A DNA stretch of 37,370 bases from Bacteroidales bacterium (lineage in GTDB: Bacteria; Bacteroidota; Bacteroidia; Bacteroidales; F082), in NCBI GenBank assembly GCA_016291135.1, contig JAEFAE010000027.1, forward strand, positions 1 to 37,370, given 5' to 3'. The notes beneath the pieces are model-generated. The model had not been told where the DNA came from. It did no database searches and saw only the letters and a list, made by a program, of their open reading frames with translations. Shown piece after piece: positions 23,901-29,094 of this stretch. Each line of letters begins with the position of its first letter. The stretch's first letter is position 1. The position numbers and the translations under genes are program-made.

Positions 23901-26396
23901 GCCGGCGACCTTGTCGGCAAGGAGAACACAATTAACATGGGTGGTTTGGTCGGCTTGGCCACCACCAGCGACCAGGTAACTACGCATCCCGTGATCCAAT
24001 CCAGCTTCGCGGTGAACACCATGAAGGCTGAGAAAGCCGCCACCGTGATGGGTGGTCTGGTCGGATCCTTGGGCAGCGTGAAAGAAGTGACTACTGAGGA
24101 GAATGGTGAAGTGACAGTGACGGTGACAAATTATTACGCCGACCTCTACAACTGCTACGCCGACATTACCTTGGGCTCCGACAACGCGGCTACCGTCATG
24201 GGCGGCCTGGTCGGTGTGAACAACAAGGGTTGCACCGTGGAGAACTGTTACGTGATCAACCCGATTGGTCCAGCCTTTGCCTATACCAACGACGGCACCA
24301 TCCAGTTCTGCTATGCGGCCAAGGGAACGGAGAAGTTTGTGGGTGACGCGTCATCCAATAACAAACCTCTTGGCCACGGCACCTATGATGTTGTCCTCGA
24401 TCGCAAAGAGTTGGGCTATATGTACGGTGACAACAAAGTGACCAAAGTGGTTGAAGCCGATGAGAACGCCTACATCACGGAGAAAGACTCCATCTATTAT
24501 GCTAACTACCAGATCCTGAAGTGGAGAGGTCTTCTCAGTACCCTGAATCAATGGGTGGTCGCCAATCCGAAGTCACTGAATCCTGCCCCGACCTCGTGGC
24601 TGCGTCCGACCACTCAAAACCTCAACGGTGATCTGCCGATTCTGGCCTTCGACAAAGACAACTGCGTGGGCAACTGCGTCAATGATGACGGCAAGATGCT
24701 GCGTTACAGTGCTTACGACCTCACTTCAGGCAACTTTAACAATGGTCTCGACAACATGCTGATCGCCTACAAAGACAAAGCTGCCAACATCTTCCTCTAT
24801 GGTAATGCCACCGAGGTCGAAGAAGTTCCGACAAAGAATTTGTATGTGTTCATCAACGAAGATGCCGTGCTGCTGCAGAAGCTACAGTCTGGTGGCACCA
24901 AAGCCAACGAGGCGAACTTCATCAATACCACCGTGGGTGTCACCTTCGACAATTCAAGCAAAAAAGCTAAAGACTACTTCGGCACCCTGCTCGAATACGA
25001 CTGGCACTTGATGTCCACCCCGCTGGCCGATGCCAAGCTGGGTATCACCTATACGGGGTCGAACATCGGTTATGGCAATGATGCCGACTGGAGCAAGGTC
25101 GAGGACAGCTACATGCCCAATATGACCAACGGTAGCAAAGGTGATGATGATCCCGAAGCCGAGGAAGCCGACGCCGTGGCATGGGACTTCTACACCTACT
25201 TCGAGCCCCAGTACCACTGGATGAACTTCAAGCGCAGCCAAAACAACCACTGGCATTACGATGAGCCGCACGGCAACATCGACTACACGGGCACGGAGCA
25301 GTCCTCAGGCAAGCTCACCCCGGGTCGTGGCTACATGATGGCCATCAACCAAGACAGTTACGTCAACCAGACGGGTACGCTGAACAATGGCGACGTTACC
25401 ATTAATCTTACCATCTCTGGGGACCAAAATAATGATCCTGCTCCTACCAAGGATTGGGGTAGCAACCTGGTGGGTAATCCCTATCAGGCCTATCTGAACC
25501 TCGCTAAGGTTGCCGAGGATAATAGTTTTGGCGGCTATGCTGCAGCCAATGGTTTCTATATCTACGATGCCGACAATGGCACGTATGGACCGTACATCAC
25601 CAATGCTTCGGTCAACACGGCTGTTCCGTCGCAGTTCATCCACCCCCACCAAGCCTTCTTCGTAGTAATTGAAGGAAATAAAGGATCGGAAAAAGAACTT
25701 AAGTTTACCTACGACATGGCTACCGCCACCCCGAACGTCTCCTCTTACTTCCGTGGTGAGACGCAACCGATGTTCCCGTTGGTGAACCTCTTCGTGGAGA
25801 ACGAGGCGGGCAGCCGCGACTTGGCGATCGTCGAGTTCAACCGTCCCGAGTTGGGAGGTGTGCGTAAGGTCGACAACCTGCGCAATGCCAACTTCAAGCT
25901 GTACGCCCATTACGATGGCGGCAACTACGGCCTGTTGTTCACTCCTGAAGACGCAGAGCGTGTCCCCGTCCACTTCCGTACGATGGAAGACGGCACGTTC
26001 ACGATGACGTGGCAGACGATGCACGGCACCTTCACCAACCTGATCCTGGTGGACAACCTCACGGGTACGCGTACGAACATGCTGACGACCGACCACTACA
26101 CCTTCGAAGGCAGCGTGGACGACTATGCGGCACGCTTCTACATCACGTTCAACGTGACTGGCGTGGACGAGCTCAACGGTGAGAACGACGACTTCACCTG
26201 GTTCGACGGCAACGACTGGATCGTGACCGGCAAAGGCCAGCTCGACGTGATCGACGTGACGGGCCGCGTGTTGCGCTCGGAGCGTGTGAGCGGCGAACAG
26301 ACCCGCCTGCACCTCGACGGTGTGGCCGCTGGCGTGTATATGATGCGTCTGACCGAAGGCAACCGCGCCAAGACACAAAAGATTGTCATCAGATAA
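14970..26396 (+). CDS. Giant T9SS-secreted repeat protein, 3808 aa
   Basis: The ATG at 14970 precedes a basic n-region and a long signal peptide ending Ala-Gln-Ala-Gln (~residue 40); the frame upstream starts only with TTG. Regions in order: a beta-rich CUB-like start (~42-200); three chitobiase/FN3-like modules with Tyr-Tyr-Thr-Thr-Asp-Gly-Ser-Asp-Pro type motifs (~207-460); an AT-rich module (~590-745); a segment with Tyr-Ala-Trp-Arg-Ile and Glu-Ala-Leu-Trp-Ala-Gln-Ala-Tyr (~750-810); many repeats of the form Gly-Gly-x-Val-x-Gly-x-Val-Phe-Gly-Gly-Gly (~1057-1820), interrupted by a jelly-roll-like module (~1437-1577); a beta-helix starting Tyr-Leu-Asp-Gly-Gln-His-Gly (~2451-2715); GLUG-type repeats with Gly-Gly-Leu-Val-Gly (~2864-3120); and a C-terminal T9SS type A sorting domain (~3736-3808, ending Lys-Ile-Val-Ile-Arg). 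It is probably attached to or released from the cell surface through the PorU pathway. An adhesin or matrix role is inferred, not shown. Confidence 0.9.
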   Translation: MNNKITNQMVSNRQKKKRLFVRTLVMTLFMALFTQFAQAQNNVYMHTGSRTLTTGETVNFYDSGGEASGPSYYWERWFQRDEDYTFTFKVPNGYKVKATFVPFVGYTDNNSSTDPHAIGANDNPPVEKQWALRLNTAKLSIYDGMTTENLITTYTGSIPAKKNGNTFEGFTVVSTGAMTFRFESFGYREEGWYAQVELVEITEAAVKPEKPVISFEVCDDFVVINANNKDAQLYYTTDGSDPDVPNKDPLTTGTAYTAPFQVAVGTEVRAIAVLGEGNNQQISSVASLTFTQNDATPTPGKPTITRQGNTITMTPANLTADINETYEVWYTTEEDGAYTKYTAPIEWSTPHTTFYAITRAKSCSDKESEEETLLFDKVQVPDPTITYTVDNQNTGMGTVKIDCPDGYVISYTTNGSDPATSGGTTNSVTLNNVAPGTTIKAIAYKSGNTTDYESSNIVTLICIPGGDGHSGAFGSVVLLDDREDHSWSYYSDGDQPIHKLKPADVKITYFGNSPAGRTTMTNADESGAEPNSFSATASGVKVNVNEDGDQFIYFKTLEAAKEDGSGGYPYTAISNPFQVRPMAQSGTGQVEVTTYNKVTTAPSDWSGTYLLVNESNSIAFAGTVGTSYSGYGDAASVSISNSTISDLGNAAELTVVAIGSYYYLMIGNQYLYYSSSYNGGLGLSTSSSGNNRQWSLSYNNGYIRIQNRDNYYLYCLTSYNLFYAINNSSSVNVTLYKKTTTTTTATVPGYRGFYAWRIKSLSDGLTIANKQVGDKVYADEEITFNTTKEEGNEVEFEALWAQAYVGENTYSGLNSNVFYERNFLVLTGDAGTVYSGVASSIPMTISAIYPNGTTDGTTTATSIPDVGLAGDFSAQSDTKFENILLYNYYQNNNQWVEGVTYTANNHNMFFGRGISEGVNRVCGNTNTGTINGAVAYTIRMESGTYNEFDLLNNTGGTYESTVSAKAVIGCDYDRAKGDNDKLHLAPSGPVYAKSGLSGATLVFNGSVNRNNVTFDWYVKSGKVQENLLGSAEGGDQSIYLGSTASGNQLKYFGKRHITVEGGELASIAGGVNNSASGYGDYAVTDGDPSVLVRMKGGTVRGAVYGAGEYGASSGDVRFVFTGGTVNGWIAGGCNGTHNDGGELYGITYIYMGGKAKLEPSSDDPYIGTTYSSYGKNGAYGGYIFGAGCGLAPTGFDETATNPQWSLLESNSVGKVFGSRIVIADECEVGRDVYGGGNFGFVADASLTGNTDMKSEIYMLGGTLHGDIQGGSNNSNGQTVNIYIKGGELVGRDSENPNFPDDPLEGSVYGGSDAWGVINGPATITMTGGHLHGSVFGGGYGSHTDMKAGTFINISGGTINQNVYGGGEEGTVSSGDTHIEVSGGTMKDVFGAGKGATSEAAKVTGQTHVTVSGGSVVNVFGGGEAGDVDGGTTDPTISTETVTIGFEDNSYTDYITSTGNYAWERTQTNPQSGSYCFRSTNHHNAGTNSSFTMTYNFEVDQTISFYYKVSSENNYDYLNFYVDNTLVNRWSGTVAWTQYNYNLSAGNHTLEWRYSKDNLTNSGDDRAWVDNISFKKVTSVTPGEPLPASYVTISGGNVSGDVFGGGKLGKTTGNVQVNVEGGNVRGSVFGGAYGEEGSVFVAGLHTVNIMGGRVFSNVYGGSRNANDALAFQGYNENETATSSVINISAGQIDQQVYAAGYYGKTFGSVYAFIGTDAILKAPHNNPSFGDNNETEYKAGNLRIANNVWAGGDWGVFQSGSFGAPTVSGYSNIYVDGEGYNTETTNESAPTYMNIAGSIYGCGTSCDAGKQGRTIMVRNYGKANSSSKEEFTEPYTDATRTFYSIQRADTLIMANAHLNFTGQAKIYSLDATEKYAFVSFDKTVRMTGGSSLFLNAPASQIMDFWSASCDDVYDAEATYTPVAYDEVSSTPNKIRVNGGNYIEIYHNKMIGSGSTATGGYGMLNGFAYMMVSDKSSENTCAYARPKQCVPTPIADNLDNPTDGGWVSYNPDENTFSIGAYSEGAWTTIPNTGGSDQIPYENHVNQTKSGEQYFRIWRCGGEYSEREAVVNILANGQNTFDTAYVCIKLPAWRDAQSYYKFETKGQGANLNTTIDYGADVMMYNSAMTAPNTWIHFDEQSQTQQSGSLEKPLNDIRENPNVNFGLVAMPGLAMAGNNLIVCNESDAFLAKVSGTPLATVNKFTCDDFEKNPEIKLCFTYSNLISTNMTWDPMYITLVQVDKDGNPKDIVKIAVKINVATTIDREFITQTYAVMNGTGAPNDEYVAKVVLPTFDIFNPLAEHLSQFKLQSVTFEPQPNPDNVAIDAFQESWVNRGRTYDINHFAMEVGAARNEDNSDGWNGTSTNMHDSKATIPEGGLLLGETGGRNPFAFDFRLIYKGDIEYTGDNPRLGVLTFKITYDNVKVQTGTDTEGNPVYGSTTKTLIVKVEVIRRAKGEHFYLDGQHGSNANNGHYPDQAALSLSTIFNRLGFLPGDIIYIVNAVDVNEELEWSGTKYSGVTIYRYPGGHPLSQTQMKNENGELLYLTASGDTVTTPQTDGVDNTPIMLTGEIVDNEDNLAYEGALVNVKEKGDMIIRDITLDGHKSDRTSPFSTSQTPLTDAGVEAEAPLVNIISGGQLTLTSGATLQENNNSTNGGGVVVADGGKLLMNEDAAIVNNVTAGDGGAVYMAGTLIVSDYVQLVDNTKDTEANNVYLAGEDKVVQIGTTVEDEFGPLSAPVQQKDDEGRPLYYTDANQTETTTTETDYPVMIAPKIGVTKTLYGNVDGYTEVVYVEERNDIAWLELPFNDTPNSIIFHDGELYQLEKYNDPQYLYWIGTWVTVQYWNPNYESDEAEDYDANDFDPGDIKTTQELAWLISYVNGLNGATAHPTANAVIKNDINMDASIWVPIGNANAPFKGTFEGNGHVITGIHSILLNNNAGIFGVTQGATIKNVVAQVAFDGNSVNKGSIIGTMIGGTLMNVEAAGDLVGKENTINMGGLVGLATTSDQVTTHPVIQSSFAVNTMKAEKAATVMGGLVGSLGSVKEVTTEENGEVTVTVTNYYADLYNCYADITLGSDNAATVMGGLVGVNNKGCTVENCYVINPIGPAFAYTNDGTIQFCYAAKGTEKFVGDASSNNKPLGHGTYDVVLDRKELGYMYGDNKVTKVVEADENAYITEKDSIYYANYQILKWRGLLSTLNQWVVANPKSLNPAPTSWLRPTTQNLNGDLPILAFDKDNCVGNCVNDDGKMLRYSAYDLTSGNFNNGLDNMLIAYKDKAANIFLYGNATEVEEVPTKNLYVFINEDAVLLQKLQSGGTKANEANFINTTVGVTFDNSSKKAKDYFGTLLEYDWHLMSTPLADAKLGITYTGSNIGYGNDADWSKVEDSYMPNMTNGSKGDDDPEAEEADAVAWDFYTYFEPQYHWMNFKRSQNNHWHYDEPHGNIDYTGTEQSSGKLTPGRGYMMAINQDSYVNQTGTLNNGDVTINLTISGDQNNDPAPTKDWGSNLVGNPYQAYLNLAKVAEDNSFGGYAAANGFYIYDADNGTYGPYITNASVNTAVPSQFIHPHQAFFVVIEGNKGSEKELKFTYDMATATPNVSSYFRGETQPMFPLVNLFVENEAGSRDLAIVEFNRPELGGVRKVDNLRNANFKLYAHYDGGNYGLLFTPEDAERVPVHFRTMEDGTFTMTWQTMHGTFTNLILVDNLTGTRTNMLTTDHYTFEGSVDDYAARFYITFNVTGVDELNGENDDFTWFDGNDWIVTGKGQLDVIDVTGRVLRSERVSGEQTRLHLDGVAAGVYMMRLTEGNRAKTQKIVIR
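16737..17205 (+). other. AT-rich inserted module within the giant gene
   Basis: Residues ~590-745 differ in composition: Tyr-, Ser- and Asn-rich, using TAT, TTA, AAT and AGT codons, against the GC-rich neighbours. It begins Asp-Trp-Ser-Gly-Thr-Tyr-Leu-Leu-Val and ends Val-Thr-Leu-Tyr-Lys-Lys, an outline seen in secreted Bacteroidota proteins as a self-contained beta-trefoil-like module. Base composition suggests a separate origin. Confidence 0.6.
19280..19700 (+). other. AT-rich jelly-roll-like module interrupting the Gly-Gly repeats
   Basis: Residues ~1437-1577 run from an Ile-Gly-Phe-Glu-Asp motif to Trp-Val-Asp-Asn-Ile-Ser-Phe, the usual edges of a concanavalin/MAM-like lectin fold. Base composition is lower in GC than the repeats before (to 19260) and after (from 19735), and the repeat pattern resumes directly afterwards. 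Confidence 0.6.
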
Positions 26397-26408
26397 CGAC
26401 GTGAAGCA

Positions 26409-26443
26409 CGTTGGCGGGCCACGCGCCGCGTGGCCCGCCAACG
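26409..26443. repeat. Perfect 17-bp-arm GC-rich palindrome
   Basis: Arms 26409-26425 and 26427-26443 are exact complements around one central base. It lies 13 nt after the giant gene stop and 54 nt before the next ATG. No T-run follows, so it is not a typical terminator; it may stabilise the 3' end of the giant mRNA or lower read-through. Confidence 0.9.
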
Positions 26444-26497
26444 GCCTCTCACAGGTACGATATACAAATGAAGTCAAACAATAAAATATATAGTACG

Positions 26498-26746
26498 ATG
26501 AAAAAGAAAATGTTAACCCTGATGACGGTGCTGATGATGGCTGCAGGGAGTGCCTTCGCGCAGGTGATCATCACGGACGAAGACGTCAACCATAACCGCG
26601 CCACCCGGGATGCGGAAGAATTCGGTGTGATGGTCCCCATGCAAAAGTTTGACGGAGACCAATGGAAAGTGGCTCCGCTGGGCAACGGCATCCTGCTGCT
26701 CGCCGGATTGGGCGCCGCCTACCTGGTGAAAAAGAGAAAGAAATAA
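26498..26746 (+). CDS. Small exported protein with C-terminal TM/basic sorting-like tail, 82 aa
   Basis: The start at 26498 gives a signal peptide ending Ala-Phe-Ala-Gln (~22); an in-frame ATG at 26468 adds ten polar residues and is less likely. A short polar mature part follows, then Ala-Pro-Leu-Gly-Asn-Gly, a hydrophobic helix (~63-77) and a Lys/Arg tail. This three-part C-terminus resembles PID-CTERM-like sorting signals described in Bacteroidota. The protein would be held in the inner membrane by the tail or processed there. It follows the giant gene in the same direction, so a partnership is plausible but not shown. Confidence 0.75.
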   Translation: MKKKMLTLMTVLMMAAGSAFAQVIITDEDVNHNRATRDAEEFGVMVPMQKFDGDQWKVAPLGNGILLLAGLGAAYLVKKRKK

Positions 26747-26747
26747 C

Positions 26748-26770
26748 TACTGATCCAAATCAGTAATTTT
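26748..26770 (+). terminator. Terminator 1 after the small exported protein
   Basis: TACTGAT-CCAA-ATCAGTA (7-bp stem, 26748-26765) followed by ATTTT, starting 2 nt after the stop codon. Confidence 0.65.
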
Positions 26771-26791
26771 ATTTATTTGTATTCTGTTGAG

Positions 26792-26825
26792 ACGGCCTCG
26801 TCGTGACGACGCGGCCGTTTTGTTG
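26792..26825 (+). terminator. Terminator 2, GC-rich stem
   Basis: ACGGCC (26792-26797) pairs with GGCCGT (26813-26818), with an inner CGTCG/CGACG stem and a T-rich run after. It lies between two converging transcription units. Confidence 0.75.
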
Positions 26826-26853
26826 TTTATGCTCTTTAGAGTCTGTAAAGCGA

Positions 26854-27720
26854 TTACAGATACTCGATGTAAATGGTCTCCTTGTCGACGGGCTCGTCGG
26901 AGGGGAAGGCACTCATGACGATGGGATAGTCGTCTTCGTCGTATTGGTAGGTGATTGAGAAAGTTTCGGTGTCATAGGAAGATTCAGACGCCGAGATCGT
27001 GACGATGTTGTTCTTCACGAGGCTGCCGCCTGTCTGGCCCAAAAGGAAGCCGTACACGGGGTTGTTCTTGGTGTCGTATAGGGCGGTGAGGGTGACGGTC
27101 TCGCCCATGCCTTGTCCGAGGACCTTGGTGATGTTGTCGCCATCCCAGGTCAGCTGGACGTTGACGACATAGGTCTGCTGGCCACCGCGTTGCGCCAGGT
27201 GGTCCTCAAACGAGATCAGGCGCTCGCTGATCGGACGGGGGAGCAGCATGGAGAGCGGGTTCATGGCAGGGAGGAGCTTCTTGGCCCCCATGATTTCCTC
27301 GTTCAGGGTGGCGGTCAGCTGGCTCATCTTTTTGTCTTTGTAGGTGACGTCGCAAGAGGCGACGAGCATGGTGCCAAAGTAGAGGCTGAGGTTGGTCAAC
27401 TGCTTGTCGGTGTAGTTATAGAGCAGGCTGAGGTTGGCATAGTAGCAGTCGACACGGCTGATGCGGTCCTTGTCGGTGTAAGTGAAGTCGATGGTGAACA
27501 GCATGCCGCCGTCTTCGTCGAAGTTCTCGATGGATTCCACGAAGTCGTCATTGTTCCACTTCCAATGCTCAACGAGGGTTCTGTGGTTGTCTTCGTCTTG
27601 GTAATAGATGTTTGCGATTTTCTTGTCGGCGGGGGTCATCGTGTCTTTTTTGCAGGAGGGCATGGAGGTCAGGACCAACACGCCAAGAAGGAAGAGGGCC
27701 AGATTTCTTAAACTTTTCAT
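26854..27720 (-). CDS. DUF4595-like lipoprotein, 288 aa
   Basis: A lipoprotein signal ends in Met-Pro-Ser-Cys (Cys23), with Lys-Lys-Asp after it. The mature part repeats Tyr-x-Asp-x-x-Arg-Ile-x-x-Val and Trp-Asp-Gly-Asn-Ile/Trp-Asp-Gly-Asp-Asn-Ile segments of the DUF4595 type, forming antiparallel strands. Expected location is the periplasmic side of the outer membrane or the surface. It lies 12 nt downstream of the TolC-type gene, so it is probably the last gene of the efflux operon. Its role there is unknown. Confidence 0.75.
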   Translation of the reverse strand: MKSLRNLALFLLGVLVLTSMPSCKKDTMTPADKKIANIYYQDEDNHRTLVEHWKWNNDDFVESIENFDEDGGMLFTIDFTYTDKDRISRVDCYYANLSLLYNYTDKQLTNLSLYFGTMLVASCDVTYKDKKMSQLTATLNEEIMGAKKLLPAMNPLSMLLPRPISERLISFEDHLAQRGGQQTYVVNVQLTWDGDNITKVLGQGMGETVTLTALYDTKNNPVYGFLLGQTGGSLVKNNIVTISASESSYDTETFSITYQYDEDDYPIVMSAFPSDEPVDKETIYIEYL

Positions 27721-27732
27721 GATGTAATGTTT

Positions 27733-29094
27733 TTATGGATTTTGTCTATTATTAGTTAATTGTTTGTATTTCACTATATTAAGACGATAGTCAACGCGGC
27801 TGTCGCTGAGCTCGTCGCGGCTGTGTTGGAGGAGGGTCTGTGCTTCGAGGAGGTCGGAGAGGGCCACCAGGCCGGCTTCGTAGTAGTCGGTGACCATCTT
27901 GAGGTTGGCTTCGGCGTCGCTCAGGGCGGTCTGGGCCATTGTGATGCGCAGCCAGCTCTGTTGCAGGTTGAACCAGGCCTGGTTGGTCTGCAGCTCCATC
28001 TTCTCCTCGAAGTCACGCCGGCTGTTCTCGGCGATCTCCAGGTCGAGGTTGTGTTTCTTCAGCCTGAAAGCGGTCTTGTGCCAGTCGGTGATGGGTACCT
28101 GCAGCAGGGCGAAGGCGACGGCGTTGGGCTTGGCGTGGTCGAGGAGGGTGTGGTAGTTGGCGCTTCCGCCGATGAGCAACGAGGGCAGGGCCTCGCCGAG
28201 GGTCATCTTCTTCTTGAGGCGTTCTGCTTCGACGGAGAGGTGGAGGAGGCGTGCCTCGTGACGGCCTGCCACGGCGTCGTGGGCGGCCTGGAAATAGGCG
28301 GTGGGTGCCTGCTCCAAGCCGAGGGTGTCGGTGAGCGCCAGGGCCTGCCAGTCCACCCCGATGTATTGCCCCAAGGCCATCTTCAGCAGGGTGATGCCGT
28401 CTTCGGCTTTCTTACGGTTCAGCTGGCTCTCGTTTTTCTTGATGGTGACTTTGTACTGGTCGGTGGGCATGGCCAAGCCGGCCTCGATGGCGCCTCTCAG
28501 GTCCTTGTCGAGGGTGTCGAGGAGGCGGTCGAGCTGGTCTAAGGTGACGATTTTCTCCTGTAAGGAGACGATTTGCCAATAGAGGCACTCGGTCTGGAGG
28601 CGGATCTCGTCTTCTTTGATGTCTTTCTGTAGCTGGGCGGCTTCGATGCCGAGGCGTGCGAGTTTGTTGCCGTTGCGGATGCGTCCTCCGGCATACAGCG
28701 GCTCGGTGGCCATCACGTTGGCGATGACGCCGTCTTGCACGAAGGAATATTCTTTTTGAAGGCCCAGGAGGGGCCCGTATTGTGCGTAGAGGTTATAGAG
28801 GGTCTGCCGTACCAGGGCGTTGTCGATGTCGTCGATGCCGAAGGTGAGGAAGGGGTTCGCGGCGTTGAACGCCAGTGCCTGGGCGGAGACGGTGGGGAGA
28901 TAGGCGGTGCGGGCCTCGCCCTTGGTGGCGCGTGCCTTCTCGATCTCGAGCTGGGTGTTTTGCAGCTCAAGGTTGTTCTGCAGGGCCAGGTCGATGCAGT
29001 CGGTCACCGTAAGGCGCCGGCACGAATCGGGGGTCTGGGCGTGGGTTCCCAGAGCGAGGAGGAGGAGTGCTATGACGACGAAGTGCTTGTTCAT
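27733..29094 (-). CDS. TolC-family outer membrane efflux protein, 453 aa
   Basis: The start at 29094 gives a signal peptide (Met-Asn-Lys-His-Phe ... Thr-His-Ala-Gln). The ATG overlaps the TGA of the RND gene (ATGA), a sign of translational coupling. The protein has the TolC pattern of two long helical hairpins: Asp-Cys-Ile-Asp-Leu-Ala-Leu-Gln-Asn-Asn at the start of the first half, and Ala-Leu-Ser-Asp-Ala-Glu-Ala-Asn with a Tyr-Glu-Ala-Gly-Leu-Val-Ala-Leu-Ser-Asp-Leu-Leu-Glu-Ala segment in the second. It forms the outer membrane channel for the adjacent pump. Confidence 0.93.
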   Translation of the reverse strand: MNKHFVVIALLLLALGTHAQTPDSCRRLTVTDCIDLALQNNLELQNTQLEIEKARATKGEARTAYLPTVSAQALAFNAANPFLTFGIDDIDNALVRQTLYNLYAQYGPLLGLQKEYSFVQDGVIANVMATEPLYAGGRIRNGNKLARLGIEAAQLQKDIKEDEIRLQTECLYWQIVSLQEKIVTLDQLDRLLDTLDKDLRGAIEAGLAMPTDQYKVTIKKNESQLNRKKAEDGITLLKMALGQYIGVDWQALALTDTLGLEQAPTAYFQAAHDAVAGRHEARLLHLSVEAERLKKKMTLGEALPSLLIGGSANYHTLLDHAKPNAVAFALLQVPITDWHKTAFRLKKHNLDLEIAENSRRDFEEKMELQTNQAWFNLQQSWLRITMAQTALSDAEANLKMVTDYYEAGLVALSDLLEAQTLLQHSRDELSDSRVDYRLNIVKYKQLTNNRQNP

